Assembly (NCBI GenBank): GCA_003168295.1
Contig: PMST01000579.1
Coordinates: 3,348-21,413 of the forward strand
DNA from: Actinomycetota bacterium
GTDB lineage: Bacteria > Actinomycetota > Actinomycetes > Streptosporangiales > Streptosporangiaceae
Direction: 5' to 3'
Length of the DNA stretch: 18,066 bases
In this document: positions 1-10,007 of the stretch, piece after piece
Numbering within the stretch: position 1 is the first letter of the stretch
How the letters are laid out: each line of letters starts with the position of its first letter
Notes under the pieces: generated by a model
The model's input: only the letters and a program-made list of their open reading frames with translations
Told to the model about the DNA's origin: nothing
The model's database searches: none
Translations under genes and position numbers: made by a program

Positions 1-1997
<1,997 letters not shown>

Positions 1998-2022
1998 CGC
2001 TCCCCGTCCAGGAAGGACCGCC

Positions 2023-3138
2023 ATGAAAGTCGGAATACCCGGGGAAATCAAGGACAACGAGTACCGGGTGGCGATTACGCCCGCCGGCGTGCACGAGCTG
2101 GTCCGCGGCGGCCATCAGGTGGTCATCGAGGCCGGGGCGGGGGACGGCTCGTCCATTCCGGACGACGACTTCATCACGGCCGGGGCGAAGATCCTGCCGA
2201 CCGCGGATGACGTGTGGGCCGAGGGGGACATGATCCTCAAGGTCAAGGAACCGATCGAACCGGAATACCACCGCATGCGCGCGGGTCAGGTTCTTTTCAC
2301 CTACCTGCATCTCGCCGCCTCGAAGGCCTGCACCGACGCGCTGCTCACCTCGGGCATCACCTCGATCGCGTATGAGACGGTCCAGCTGCCAGACGGGTCG
2401 CTGCCGCTGCTGGCCCCGATGTCCGAAGTCGCCGGCCGGATGGCGCCCCAGGTGGGCGCGCATCACCTGCAGCGTGACGGCGGCGGCCGCGGAGTGCTGA
2501 TGGGCGGGGTGTCGGGTGTGTACGCGGCCAAGGTGGTGGTGCTCGGCGCGGGCGTCTCCGGCATGAACGCGGCCGCGATCGCCCTCGGCATGCAGGCCGA
2601 GGTGCTGCTGGTGGACCGGAACGTGGCCAGGCTCCGCCAGGCGGACGCCATCTACCAGGGGCACTGCCAGACGGTCGCGTCCAACACCTACGAGATCGAG
2701 CGTGCGGTCATCGACGCGGACCTGGTGATCGGCGCGGTGCTGGTGCCGGGCGCCAAAGCCCCCAAGCTGGTCACCGACGAGCTGGTGTCGCGGATGAAGC
2801 CGGGCGCGGTCCTGGTCGACATCGCGATCGACCAGGGCGGCTGTTTCGAGGGATCGCGGCCCACCACCCACACCGACCCCACCTACCGGGTGCACGACGC
2901 CCTGTTCTACTGCGTGGCGAACATGCCGGGCGCGGTCCCGCACACATCGACCTACGCGCTGACCAATGTCACCCTGCCCTACGTGGTCGAGATGGCGAAC
3001 CGAGGCTGGCGTGAGGCGCTTCGTACCGATCCGGCCCTGGCCCTGGGACTGTCTACCCACGCCGGCACGGTGAACTGCCTGCCGGTCGCGGAGGCGCACG
3101 CGCTGCCGTACACCCCGGCCAGCGAGGTCCTCACCTAG
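2023..3138 (+). CDS. ald: Alanine dehydrogenase
   Basis: NAD-dependent L-alanine dehydrogenase, interconverting L-alanine with pyruvate and ammonia. At 371 residues it has the standard length of the family. The start is the ATG at 2023, with GGAAGGA about 8 nt upstream; an upstream in-frame extension is possible but would lie inside the preceding gene. The N-terminus ([16 protein letters not shown]) is typical. Catalytic and binding residues match the mycobacterial enzyme by number: Arg15, Lys75 (KVKEP), His96 (YLHLAA) and Asp270 (DIAIDQGG). The NAD-binding Rossmann motif GAGVSG is intact. It sits 25 nt after the Nudix gene and 18 nt before xerD, so it is probably part of one transcript with them. 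Confidence 0.96.
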   Translation: MKVGIPGEIKDNEYRVAITPAGVHELVRGGHQVVIEAGAGDGSSIPDDDFITAGAKILPTADDVWAEGDMILKVKEPIEPEYHRMRAGQVLFTYLHLAASKACTDALLTSGITSIAYETVQLPDGSLPLLAPMSEVAGRMAPQVGAHHLQRDGGGRGVLMGGVSGVYAAKVVVLGAGVSGMNAAAIALGMQAEVLLVDRNVARLRQADAIYQGHCQTVASNTYEIERAVIDADLVIGAVLVPGAKAPKLVTDELVSRMKPGAVLVDIAIDQGGCFEGSRPTTHTDPTYRVHDALFYCVANMPGAVPHTSTYALTNVTLPYVVEMANRGWREALRTDPALALGLSTHAGTVNCLPVAEAHALPYTPASEVLT

Positions 3139-3156
3139 GAGAGCGTCAGCTAGCAG

Positions 3157-4629
3157 ATGACCCAGACGCTGGCGGACGCGCTCCGCGGCTACCTGCAGTA
3201 CCTGGTGGTGGAGCGCGGGCTGGCGGCGAACACGGTGGAGTCCTACCGACGGGACCTGCGCCGGTACGTTTCTGTGCTGGCCGGCCACGGCACCACCAGG
3301 CTGGGTGATGTCACCGCCGCCGACGTGGCGGAGTTCCTCGCCTCGCTGCGGGAGGGCGACGAGGAGCACGCGGCGCTTGCGGTCAGTTCGTCCGCGCGGG
3401 CCGTGATCGCGGTCCGGGGGCTGCACGCGTTCGCGGTCGCGCAAGGCCTGGCCGAACAAGACCCCGCCCGTGACGTCCCGCCGCCCACGCCGCCCAGGCG
3501 GCTGCCCAAGGCGATCACCCTCACCGAGGTCGAACGCCTGCTCGCCGCGGCCGGCCCCGCCCCAGATACCCCAGATACCCCAAATAACCCGGATGCCACG
3601 CTCGGACCCGCCCCTGCCGGCGTTGACCCTCGCCAACTGCGGGACCGGGCGCTGCTCGAGTTCCTCTACGGGACCGGGGCCCGGATCTCCGAGGCGACCG
3701 GCCTCGATATCGACGAACTCCAGCTGGACTCCGAGGACCCCATGGTGCGGCTGGTCGGTAAGGGCGGCAAGCACCGGGTGGTGCCGGTGGGAAGCTACGC
3801 CGTGCGCGCCATGGAAGCGTACCTGGTCCGGGCCCGGCCCGCCCTCGCCGCGGCGTCGCTGCGGGGGACCCCGGCGGTCTTCCTCAACGCCCGCGGCGGG
3901 CGCCTGACCCGGCAGGGCGCCTGGGGCGTGCTGCACGCCGCCGCCGGCCGCGCGGCCCTGGACACAGGCACCCAGGTGTCACCGCATACCCTGCGGCACT
4001 CGTTCGCCACGCACATGCTGGACGGCGGGGCCGACATCAGGGTCGTCCAGGAACTCCTCGGCCATGCCTCGGTCACGACCACGCAGGTCTACACCCTGAT
4101 CACGGTTGACCGGCTGCGCGAGGTCTACGCGTCCTCCCACCCCCGCGCCCTCGGATTACCCGGCGCAAGTACAGAACCGGCCTGTTGGCCAACTCAAGAA
4201 AGGTACGCCCGTCATGCCCAGAAAACGCCTGTCCCGTCTTGTGCTCCTAACCGCCACTCTGATCACGGCAGCGGCTGGGGTCACGGCCGTCGGCGTCACG
4301 TCGTCCGGGGCCACCACCGCCAGCACGCCCACGCTGCCCCGGCTCAACGCGCCCGGCCTGCACCCGCAGGCGGCCCCCGATGCCACGGCCACGCCGCCGG
4401 CCAATTCGTGTGGTTACCAAGCGGCGATTCCCGCCGACCGGTTCAAGGGGATCCCGGTGTTCAACGCCACCAAGGCCGCGCAGCCCTACACCGTGAGGTT
4501 CTTCACCACGCAGGGCGTGATCACGGTGAAGATGCTCACCAGCGAGGCACCGTGCACCACGTTCTCGTTCCGGTTCCTGGCGAGCCAGGGATACTACAAC
4601 CTGACTCACTGCCATCGGCTGACCACTGA
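3157..4629 (+). CDS. xerD: Tyrosine recombinase XerD with stop-less C-terminal run-on
   Basis: Site-specific recombinase of the XerC/XerD pair, which resolves chromosome dimers at dif. The N-terminal core-binding domain covers about residues 5-115 and the catalytic domain about 155-330. The active-site set is complete: Arg176, Lys202, His277, Arg280, His303 and the nucleophile Tyr312 (TTTQVYT). Family members normally end shortly after the YASSHPRA stretch (residues ~325-332), near base 4152. Here no stop occurs in this frame until 4627-4629, giving a 490-residue ORF whose last ~155 residues are low-complexity, rich in His/Arg/Pro, and read out of frame through the cyclophilin gene. Residues ~137-157 hold an acidic/proline linker insert. 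The enzyme core is secure; whether the tail is made is unknown. Confidence 0.88.
   Translation: MTQTLADALRGYLQYLVVERGLAANTVESYRRDLRRYVSVLAGHGTTRLGDVTAADVAEFLASLREGDEEHAALAVSSSARAVIAVRGLHAFAVAQGLAEQDPARDVPPPTPPRRLPKAITLTEVERLLAAAGPAPDTPDTPNNPDATLGPAPAGVDPRQLRDRALLEFLYGTGARISEATGLDIDELQLDSEDPMVRLVGKGGKHRVVPVGSYAVRAMEAYLVRARPALAAASLRGTPAVFLNARGGRLTRQGAWGVLHAAAGRAALDTGTQVSPHTLRHSFATHMLDGGADIRVVQELLGHASVTTTQVYTLITVDRLREVYASSHPRALGLPGASTEPACWPTQERYARHAQKTPVPSCAPNRHSDHGSGWGHGRRRHVVRGHHRQHAHAAPAQRARPAPAGGPRCHGHAAGQFVWLPSGDSRRPVQGDPGVQRHQGRAALHREVLHHAGRDHGEDAHQRGTVHHVLVPVPGEPGILQPDSLPSADH
3561..3587 (+). repeat. 9-bp tandem repeat in the XerD linker
   Basis: Two exact copies of CCCAGATAC (3561-3569, 3570-3578) are followed by a degenerate copy CCCAAATAA (3579-3587). 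They encode the PDT-PDT-PNN part of an insert between the two XerD domains. The A+T content is higher than the flanks, consistent with slippage expansion in a flexible linker. Confidence 0.8.
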
Positions 4630-4966
4630 AGGCATCTACGTGCTGCAGTGCGGCGACCCCACCGGCACCGGCGCAGGCGGCCCAGGGTACCGATTCAATG
4701 ACGAGAACCTGACCGGTGCCACGTATCCCGCGGGAACAGTCGCCATGGCCAACGCCGGACCCAACACGAACGGCAGCCAGTTCTTCATCACCTGGAAGGA
4801 CACGACGCTCCCGCCGCTCTACACGCCGTTCGGCACGGTGACCGGCGGCATGAACGTCCTGCAGAAGATCGCCGCGGCCGGCGATGACCAGCAGAACGGG
4901 CCAGGCGACGGCTACCCGAACCTCTACACCGAGTTCCTGGCCGTCCAAATCATCCCGCAGACCTGA
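4214..4966 (+). CDS. Secreted cyclophilin-type peptidyl-prolyl isomerase
   Basis: Predicted to speed cis-trans isomerisation of prolyl bonds in exported proteins. The protein has 250 residues. The start is the ATG at 4214, chosen for AAGAAAGG 10 nt upstream and for the signal-peptide-like N-terminus that follows: RKR, a hydrophobic run to about residue 33, then a Ser/Thr/Pro-rich linker to ~65. The cyclophilin fold occupies ~95-250: CHRLT (FHRVI-like, catalytic Arg kept, Phe replaced by Cys), [29 protein letters not shown] and FGTVTGGM. Four cysteines in the mature part could form disulfides outside the cell. No lipobox is seen, so it is either secreted or held by an uncleaved signal anchor. 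It overlaps the xerD run-on by 416 nt in another frame. Confidence 0.93.
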   Translation: MPRKRLSRLVLLTATLITAAAGVTAVGVTSSGATTASTPTLPRLNAPGLHPQAAPDATATPPANSCGYQAAIPADRFKGIPVFNATKAAQPYTVRFFTTQGVITVKMLTSEAPCTTFSFRFLASQGYYNLTHCHRLTTEGIYVLQCGDPTGTGAGGPGYRFNDENLTGATYPAGTVAMANAGPNTNGSQFFITWKDTTLPPLYTPFGTVTGGMNVLQKIAAAGDDQQNGPGDGYPNLYTEFLAVQIIPQT

Positions 4967-5016
4967 CCCGGCGACGGCAGCGGCCGCACGATCGCACCCG
5001 CAGCTGACATGCCCCA

Positions 5017-5153
5017 GGGCGAAATACACTTGATGTCCGGCTTGAAGCTGGCGGGCATGATCAGCGTGTGCAGTTACCCCCCAGGCGGCGGGGGGTAACT
5101 GCACACGATCGTCCTGCGGCCGGGCACGTGAAGGCGAAATGTATCTTTCGCCC
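5017..5153. repeat. Palindromic intergenic element with imperfect end repeats
   Basis: The spacer between the convergent cyclophilin and sirtuin genes is framed by GGGCGAAA-TACA at 5017-5028 and its imperfect inverse at 5141-5153 (reading GGGCGAAAGATACA on the minus strand). The right end also forms its own hairpin, GGCGAAA (5133-5139) with TTTCGCC (5146-5152). The perfect 18-bp stem at 5065-5107 lies in the middle. This may be a double terminator or a small palindromic repeat unit; the sequence alone cannot tell. Confidence 0.45.
5065..5107. terminator. Perfect 18-bp hairpin, probable bidirectional terminator
   Basis: The arms 5065-5082 and 5090-5107 are exact inverse complements (CGTGTGCAGTTACCCCCC on the left), with the 7-nt loop AGGCGGC. 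It lies about 100 nt after the cyclophilin stop and 69 nt from the sirtuin stop, between convergent genes. There is no U-tract, as is common for terminators in GC-rich actinomycetes. Confidence 0.75.
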
Positions 5154-5175
5154 GCTTCCTCGTCTTGCGGCGCGG

Positions 5176-6042
5176 TCATCGTAGCGGGCCGAGCTGGTCG
5201 GCAAGCGCGCTCAGGGTCGGCCCGAGCGGAGCGTCGAGGGTGGCGGTGGCGTAGGAGTCACCGCGGGTGGCTCCCTGGTTCACGATCACGACGGGCCGCT
5301 GCAACCTGGCCGCGTGACGGACGTAACGGAACCCGGACATCACGGTCAGCGAGGAACCGAGAACGATCAGGGCGCGGGCTCTTTCCACCAGCGCATAGCA
5401 GGCTTCGGTCCGCGGCCTTGGGACATTCTCGCCGAAGAAAACCACGTCCGGCTTGAGTACGCCCTGGCACGCGGAACAGCCGACGACCTGGAAGGACTCG
5501 GTTGCCTCGGCCGCGAGCACGGCGTCCCCGTCCGGATTGATCACGGTCGCCGTCGCAGCGTCCCAGCCGGGATTGGCGGCCGCGAGCCGCCGGTCGAGTT
5601 CGGTGCGTGACGTCCGCTGGCCGCACGACAGGCAGAGGACCCGGTGCAAGCTGCCGTGCAGCTCGGTGACCTCGGACGCGCCTGCCGCCTGGTGCAGGCC
5701 GTCCACGTTCTGGGTGATGATCCCGGTCAGCAGGCCGCGACGGCTGAGTTCCGCGACGGCACGATGACCATGGTTAGGCACCGCCCGGGCGATGTGCCGC
5801 CAGCCGAGGTAGCTGCGGGCCCAGTACCTGCGTTGGGCGGCGGCGCTCCCGGTGAAGGTCTGGTAGGTCATCGGCGATGCCCCAGCAGCCTGCCTGGCCA
5901 GGCCGGTCGGCCCGCGGTAATCCGGTATGCCTGACTCGGTGGACAGCCCGGCTCCGCTCAAGATGAGCACGCCGCCGGAGGTGACAAGATCAGCCATCAG
6001 CCCGAACGATCCGGCCGTTTTCGCCTCGGTCAGCTGGGTCAC
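5176..6042 (-). CDS. Sirtuin, NAD-dependent protein deacylase (SIRT4-like)
   Basis: Removes acyl groups from lysine side chains using NAD. The protein has 288 residues from the GTG at 6042, chosen because it lies 14 nt after the upstream hydrolase stop and gives a normal N-terminus; Met16 (5997) is an alternative and no strong ribosome binding site decides. Motifs are complete: GAGLSTESGIPDYRG (30-44), TQNVDGLH (110-117), catalytic His129 in ELHG, a four-Cys zinc site (Cys137, 140, 189, 192), and KPDVVFFGE (197-205). The YWARSYLGW stretch is typical of the bacterial SIRT4-like class. It shares a transcript with the hydrolase upstream and stands close to an acyl-CoA ligase, a known kind of sirtuin substrate. 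Specificity (acetyl versus longer acyl) is not readable. Confidence 0.94.
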   Translation of the reverse strand: MTQLTEAKTAGSFGLMADLVTSGGVLILSGAGLSTESGIPDYRGPTGLARQAAGASPMTYQTFTGSAAAQRRYWARSYLGWRHIARAVPNHGHRAVAELSRRGLLTGIITQNVDGLHQAAGASEVTELHGSLHRVLCLSCGQRTSRTELDRRLAAANPGWDAATATVINPDGDAVLAAEATESFQVVGCSACQGVLKPDVVFFGENVPRPRTEACYALVERARALIVLGSSLTVMSGFRYVRHAARLQRPVVIVNQGATRGDSYATATLDAPLGPTLSALADQLGPLR

Positions 6043-6056
6043 GATTCCATAGTGCC

Positions 6057-6926
6057 TTATAGCGCGGCCGCCCTGATCGCCTGGGATACGGCCGCGGCGG
6101 CCTCCCGGTCGAACAGGATCGTGTAGTGATTCACCCCGGGTACCATCTGCGGCCGCAATGCCGGGACACGTTCCTGCCATGCCGCGACCACCTCGGGCGG
6201 CAGCAAGCCCGGCGGCGCGCCGAAAAACCCCGCAGGGGCCGTCAGCAGCGGCGTCGGCCGGGTCAGGCGGCTGAGTGCGTCCGCGAACGGCTTTTCCGAC
6301 AGCACATCGCGGCTGTCGGCGCGGACCGCGTCCTCGGCGGCACGCGAACGCAGGTGACCCTCCTCGCCGATGAGGTCGTACCGCGCATAGGCTTCCACGT
6401 CGGCGGTCCAGTGCTCGGCTAGCGCCGGATGCGTCCGCCAGAAATCCAGGTAGGCCCCGGTGTCGGGGTAGGTCTGCCGCAGGCGCGTAATCGCCGGACC
6501 CAAGGTCGCGTCCAGCACGGCGTCGGGATCAATTCCTTCCGGCAGCGGCAGCGGCAGGCCGCCGTCCACCAGGACGAGCCGCCGCACCAGCTCCGGATGC
6601 GCGTCGCGGGTAAGCAGGGCGACGTATGCACCCATCGAATGCCCGGCGAGCACCGAACGTCCGCCGAAATGCCTCAGCACGGCCGCCACGTCCCTGGCGT
6701 GCCGGTCCAGCCCGTAGGGCCCGGGCAGGTCGTTGCTGTGGCCGCGACCACGCAGGTCAGGAGCGGCCAGCGTCCAGTCAGGGGGCATGTGGCGCGCCAC
6801 CGCCTGCCATGACATGCCTGAAGCGGTTATCCCGTGGACCGCCACCGCAACGCGTTTGCCCGTGCCCCACAGGAGCACCCGCAGATCGCCGCCGTCCACA
6901 GGAACGTTAAGCAGCCGGAGTCGCAT
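6057..6926 (-). CDS. Alpha/beta-hydrolase fold protein
   Basis: A probable cytoplasmic esterase or related hydrolase of unknown substrate, 289 residues. An in-frame GTG at 6932 abuts the Shine-Dalgarno, so the ATG at 6926, with GGAGGG 6 nt upstream, is preferred. The oxyanion-hole HG is at residues 31-32 (HGITASG), the nucleophile elbow AGHSMG has Ser97, and the C-terminal catalytic His is His267 (GVNHY). The usual acid after the late strand is not evident: that place reads APAGFFGAPPG. Asp121 after strand 6 (LVLVDGG) could serve instead, as in some hydrolases. The stop lies 14 nt before the sirtuin start, so the pair is an operon driven from the promoter at 6996-6968. Confidence 0.88.
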   Translation of the reverse strand: MRLRLLNVPVDGGDLRVLLWGTGKRVAVAVHGITASGMSWQAVARHMPPDWTLAAPDLRGRGHSNDLPGPYGLDRHARDVAAVLRHFGGRSVLAGHSMGAYVALLTRDAHPELVRRLVLVDGGLPLPLPEGIDPDAVLDATLGPAITRLRQTYPDTGAYLDFWRTHPALAEHWTADVEAYARYDLIGEEGHLRSRAAEDAVRADSRDVLSEKPFADALSRLTRPTPLLTAPAGFFGAPPGLLPPEVVAAWQERVPALRPQMVPGVNHYTILFDREAAAAVSQAIRAAAL

Positions 6927-6931
6927 CTTCA

Positions 6932-6937
6932 CCCTCC
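6932..6937 (-). promoter_or_regulatory. Ribosome binding site deciding the hydrolase start
   Basis: GGAGGG on the minus strand lies 5 nt before the ATG at 6926. It overlaps or touches an in-frame GTG at 6932, which could therefore not be used with this site. Confidence 0.75.
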
Positions 6938-6967
6938 ACGGCCCCGGCGGTTATATCCAGGGCCGCC

Positions 6968-6996
6968 TATATATGAAACCTATTATCCGCCGTCAA
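6968..6996 (-). promoter_or_regulatory. Sigma-70-type promoter for the hydrolase-sirtuin operon
   Basis: On the minus strand a -35 TTGACG (6996-6991) is followed after exactly 17 nt by TATATA (6973-6968). The predicted transcript start near 6961 leaves a leader of about 35 nt before the ATG, with a good ribosome binding site. The A+T-rich patch stands out from the GC-rich surroundings. Confidence 0.6.
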
Positions 6997-7007
6997 GCCG
7001 GGTGCAT

Positions 7008-7035
7008 GAGTCAGGTCGCGGATAAAGACTGACTC
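7008..7035. promoter_or_regulatory. Inverted repeat, candidate operator in divergent control region
   Basis: GAGTCAG (7008-7014) and its exact inverse CTGACTC (7029-7035) are separated by 14 nt, giving 21-bp centre spacing, about two helical turns. It lies between the hydrolase promoter and the acyl-CoA ligase start. It suits a dimeric regulator, but no regulator gene is adjacent; a short hairpin in the ligase leader is the alternative. Confidence 0.35.
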
Positions 7036-7101
7036 GCAAACCGTGCCATGCTGGACGGCGACGCTAATGCCAGGTAAAACCAGGCTTGGAGGTGAGCGGG
7101 C

Positions 7102-8733
7102 ATGTCTGCAGCCCTTAGTTACTCGTCGGGAGAATCCGCGACGGCGCTGCTCGGCGATACGATCGGCGGCAACTTCGACGCTACCGTGCGCGCGTTCGGG
7201 GGCCGCGAGGCGCTCGTGGACCGGGCCGCGGGACGGCGCTGGACCTACACGGAGCTCGCTGCGGATGTCGACGCGCTGGCCCTCAGCCTGCTCGAGATGG
7301 GCATCGGCCAGGGGGACCGGGTCGGCATCTGGGCACCGAACTGCGCGGAGTGGACGCTTACCCAGTACGCGACCGCCAAGATCGGCGCGATCCTGGTGAA
7401 CATCAACCCCGCGTACCGCACCCGTGAGCTTGAGTTCGTGATTAACCAGTCCGGTACCAGACTGCTGGTCGCGGCCGAGAAGATGAAGACCTCCGACTAC
7501 GCCGCGATGATCGCCGAAGTGCGTCCGCGTTGCCCTGGGCTGACGGACGTTGTCCTGCTCGGCAGCCCGCAGTGGCAGTCGATGCTGGACGACGGGCGCC
7601 GGCTTGACCGCAGCGCGCTGGACGGCATCGAGCTGGACGTCGACGACCCCATCAACATCCAGTACACCTCGGGGACCACCGGTTTTCCGAAGGGTGCGAC
7701 GCTCTCGCATCACAACATCCTCAACAACGGGTTTTTCGTCGGCGAGCTCTGCAACTACACCGAAGCTGACCGGATCTGCATCCCGGTGCCGTTCTACCAC
7801 TGCTTCGGCATGGTGATGGGTAACCTCGCGGCCACCAGCCACGGGGCCTGCATGGTCATTCCCTCGCCGACCTTCGATCCGGTCGCGACCCTGGAAGCCG
7901 TGCAGGCCGAACAGTGCACCTCGCTTTACGGGGTACCCACGATGTTCATCGCGGAGCTGTCCGCCCCGGGCTTCGACGATTACGACCTGTCCAGCCTGCG
8001 GACCGGGATCATGGCCGGATCACCGTGCCCGGTCGAGGTGATGAAGCAGGTCATCGAGCGGATGTCGATGACCGAGGTGGGCATCTGCTACGGCATGACC
8101 GAGACCTCGCCGGTATCCACCCAGACCCGCGCCGACGACTCTGTTGATCGCCGCGTATCCACCGTGGGCCGGGTCGGGCCGCATCTCGAGGTCAAGGTCG
8201 TCGACCCGGCGACGGGCCGGACCGTGCTTCGGGGCACGCCCGGCGAGCTGTGCACGCGGGGATATTCAGTGATGCTCGGCTACTGGGAGCAGCCCGGTAA
8301 GACCGCCGAGGCGATCGATTCCGCGCACTGGATGCACACCGGTGACCTCGCGGTCATGGACGACGAGGGGTATCTCGCCATCACCGGGCGGATCAAGGAC
8401 ATGGTCATCCGCGGCGGCGAGAACGTCTACCCGCGGGAAATTGAGGAGTTCCTCTACACTCACCCGGACATCCTGGATGCCCAGGTCATCGGCGTACCGG
8501 ACGCCAGGTATGGTGAGGAGCTGATGGCCTGGGTGCGGCTGCGGCCCGGCGCTGCGACGCTGACCGCCGAGTCGTTGCGGGAGTTCTGCCGCGGCCAGCT
8601 GGCGCACTACAAGATCCCGAGGTACGTGCACATCGTCGACGATTTCCCGATGACGGTAACGGGCAAGGTGCGCAAGGTGGAGATGCGCGAGCGCTCGGTG
8701 GAGATCCTCGGCCTGGATACCAGCGATCACTGA
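7102..8733 (+). CDS. AMP-forming acyl-CoA ligase (FadD/ACSF2-like)
   Basis: Activates a carboxylic acid, probably a medium- or long-chain fatty acid, to acyl-AMP and then acyl-CoA. The protein has 543 residues, a usual length. The ATG at 7102 has GGAGGTGA with a 6-nt spacing. The core motifs are intact: [11 protein letters not shown] (188-198), YGMTE (330-334), HTGD with Asp415, [13 protein letters not shown] (432-444) and the catalytic lysine Lys522 in [21 protein letters not shown] and [12 protein letters not shown] recall the ACSF2-type branch. Lys522 is the position that acetyltransferases and sirtuins control in other acyl-CoA synthetases, which makes the nearby sirtuin noteworthy. galE follows after 25 nt. 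The chain-length preference cannot be read. Confidence 0.93.
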   Translation: MSAALSYSSGESATALLGDTIGGNFDATVRAFGGREALVDRAAGRRWTYTELAADVDALALSLLEMGIGQGDRVGIWAPNCAEWTLTQYATAKIGAILVNINPAYRTRELEFVINQSGTRLLVAAEKMKTSDYAAMIAEVRPRCPGLTDVVLLGSPQWQSMLDDGRRLDRSALDGIELDVDDPINIQYTSGTTGFPKGATLSHHNILNNGFFVGELCNYTEADRICIPVPFYHCFGMVMGNLAATSHGACMVIPSPTFDPVATLEAVQAEQCTSLYGVPTMFIAELSAPGFDDYDLSSLRTGIMAGSPCPVEVMKQVIERMSMTEVGICYGMTETSPVSTQTRADDSVDRRVSTVGRVGPHLEVKVVDPATGRTVLRGTPGELCTRGYSVMLGYWEQPGKTAEAIDSAHWMHTGDLAVMDDEGYLAITGRIKDMVIRGGENVYPREIEEFLYTHPDILDAQVIGVPDARYGEELMAWVRLRPGAATLTAESLREFCRGQLAHYKIPRYVHIVDDFPMTVTGKVRKVEMRERSVEILGLDTSDH

Positions 8734-8758
8734 GACGGATTAGGGGTGGGAGCCGACG

Positions 8759-9790
8759 ATGAAGGTCCTGATCGCAGGGGGCGCGGGCTACATCGGCGGC
8801 ACGATCGCATCAGCCTTGTCCGACGCGGGCATCAGCCCAGTGGTCCTGGATAACCTGGTGACGGGCAGAGTCGAGTTCGCGGCCGGCCACGCGTTCTACG
8901 CCGGTGATATCGCGGACGGTCCGCTGATCGACCGCATCTTCGCCGAACATCCCGAGATCGGCGCGGTCATCCACTGCGCCGCCCTGATCGTGGTGCCGGA
9001 CTCGGTGGCCGATCCGGTCGGGTACTACCGGGCGAACGTGGCGAAGAGCCTGGATTTCGTCACCCACCTGCTGCGCAACGACTGCCGCCGGCTGATCTTC
9101 AGCTCATCGGCCGCGATCTACCGCGCCCGCGATGACCTCACCGTTGACGAGGGCTCGGCCATCGACCCGCAGAGCCCCTACGCCCGGACCAAGGCGGTGT
9201 GCGAGGCGATGTTCGCCGATATCGCCGCCGCCGGGCTCATCCGCGTGCTGTCCCTGCGGTACTTCAACCCGATAGGCGCGGATCCGAAAATGCGTACCGG
9301 CCTGCAGTTGCGGCGACCGAGTCATGCCCTCGGCAAGATGCTTCAGGCGTACGAAGAAGGCAAGCCGTTCCTGATCACAGGAACTGACTGGCCAACCCGC
9401 GATGGCTCCGGCATCAGGGACTATGTCCATGTCTGGGACCTGGCCGCCGCGCACGTGGCCGCCCTGACCCGATTCGAGGCGCTGCCCGGGCCGGCCACGG
9501 CCATCAACCTGGGCACCGGAGCCGGTACCACGGTCCGGGAGCTTCTCGACGCGTTTAACCGCGTGGCCGATCGCCGGGTCGAGGCCGGCGAGGCGCAGCG
9601 GCGGCCAGGTGACACCGTCGGGGCCTATACGCGCATCGAGTGCGCGGAGCGACTGCTTGGCTGGCGGCCGCGGTACGACGTCACCGACGGCATCGCTCAT
9701 TCCCTGCAGTGGGCCGCGATCCGCGACCAGATCCTGCCCGCCGAGCCCGACCCGCCGGCTCCGACCCCCAATCCGGTCAGCCTGGGCTGA
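8759..9790 (+). CDS. galE: UDP-glucose 4-epimerase (GalE-type NAD-dependent epimerase)
   Basis: Predicted to interconvert UDP-glucose and UDP-galactose, feeding cell-envelope or galactose metabolism. The protein has 343 residues. The extended SDR fold shows the Rossmann motif GGAGYIG (7-13), FSSSAAIY before the active site, and the YxxxK pair Tyr141/Lys145 in SPYARTK. RYFNPIGAD and the IRDYVHVWDLA, NLGTG and RPGD stretches are typical of GalE. The segment after the serine reads AAIYRARDD, where most relatives have YG; this should not affect catalysis. GGGAG lies 6 nt before the ATG. It is probably co-transcribed with the acyl-CoA ligase, although no shared pathway is obvious. A related epimerase acting on another UDP-sugar is possible. 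Confidence 0.87.
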   Translation: MKVLIAGGAGYIGGTIASALSDAGISPVVLDNLVTGRVEFAAGHAFYAGDIADGPLIDRIFAEHPEIGAVIHCAALIVVPDSVADPVGYYRANVAKSLDFVTHLLRNDCRRLIFSSSAAIYRARDDLTVDEGSAIDPQSPYARTKAVCEAMFADIAAAGLIRVLSLRYFNPIGADPKMRTGLQLRRPSHALGKMLQAYEEGKPFLITGTDWPTRDGSGIRDYVHVWDLAAAHVAALTRFEALPGPATAINLGTGAGTTVRELLDAFNRVADRRVEAGEAQRRPGDTVGAYTRIECAERLLGWRPRYDVTDGIAHSLQWAAIRDQILPAEPDPPAPTPNPVSLG

Positions 9791-9909
9791 CCCCGGCCGG
9801 TCCCGTGTCGCGCTCGCCGAGTCCGCCGTCGTGGCATGGTCCTGCGCGAGCGTGTCCTCATCGCCCTGCGCCGCCTCGCCCAGGAAGACGCCTCGGCTCG
9901 TTACTTCGG

Positions 9910-9937
9910 ATAGGGCTCCGGGGAGGCTCGCCCCTAT
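9910..9937 (+). terminator. Weak hairpin after galE
   Basis: ATAGGG (9910-9915) pairs with CCCTAT (9932-9937), and the GC-rich interior can extend the stem with a bulge. It is 120 nt after the galE stop and has no U-tract, so it is only a candidate terminator. Confidence 0.3.
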
Positions 9938-9958
9938 GCCGAGCTCAGTCCGAGTTGT

Positions 9959-10007
9959 GATCTTTCGGTACCTCAACTATGTGCCAAAGCAAATGAGGTG
10001 AAAGATC
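9959..10007. promoter_or_regulatory. Interrupted inverted repeat in the leader region
   Basis: GATCTTTC (9959-9966) pairs with GAAAGATC (10000-10007). After a small asymmetric bulge, CCTCA (9971-9975) pairs with TGAGG (9994-9998), leaving an 18-nt loop. Its A+T content is unusual for this genome. It may be a regulator site, or an RNA hairpin if transcription starts upstream of it. Confidence 0.45.

Noticed and set aside
4247..5179. 310-residue minus-strand ORF opposite the cyclophilin
   Set aside because: It crosses the perfect terminator hairpin and is antisense to a gene with a signal peptide and intact domain; its composition is shadow-like.
7021..7086. A promoter for the acyl-CoA ligase on the plus strand
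   Set aside because: TATTAT (6981-6986) and TAAT-like stretches near 7065 were tried, but neither has a credible -35 at proper spacing.
6967..7842. 291-residue minus-strand ORF starting inside the acyl-CoA ligase
   Set aside because: Antisense to the ligase N-terminus, crosses the hydrolase promoter region, and shows no motif.
9940..10001. 21-codon plus-strand ORF (ATG near 9936) ending in the inverted repeat
   Set aside because: No ribosome binding site, and its sequence is explained by the palindrome and AT-rich leader; chance ORF.
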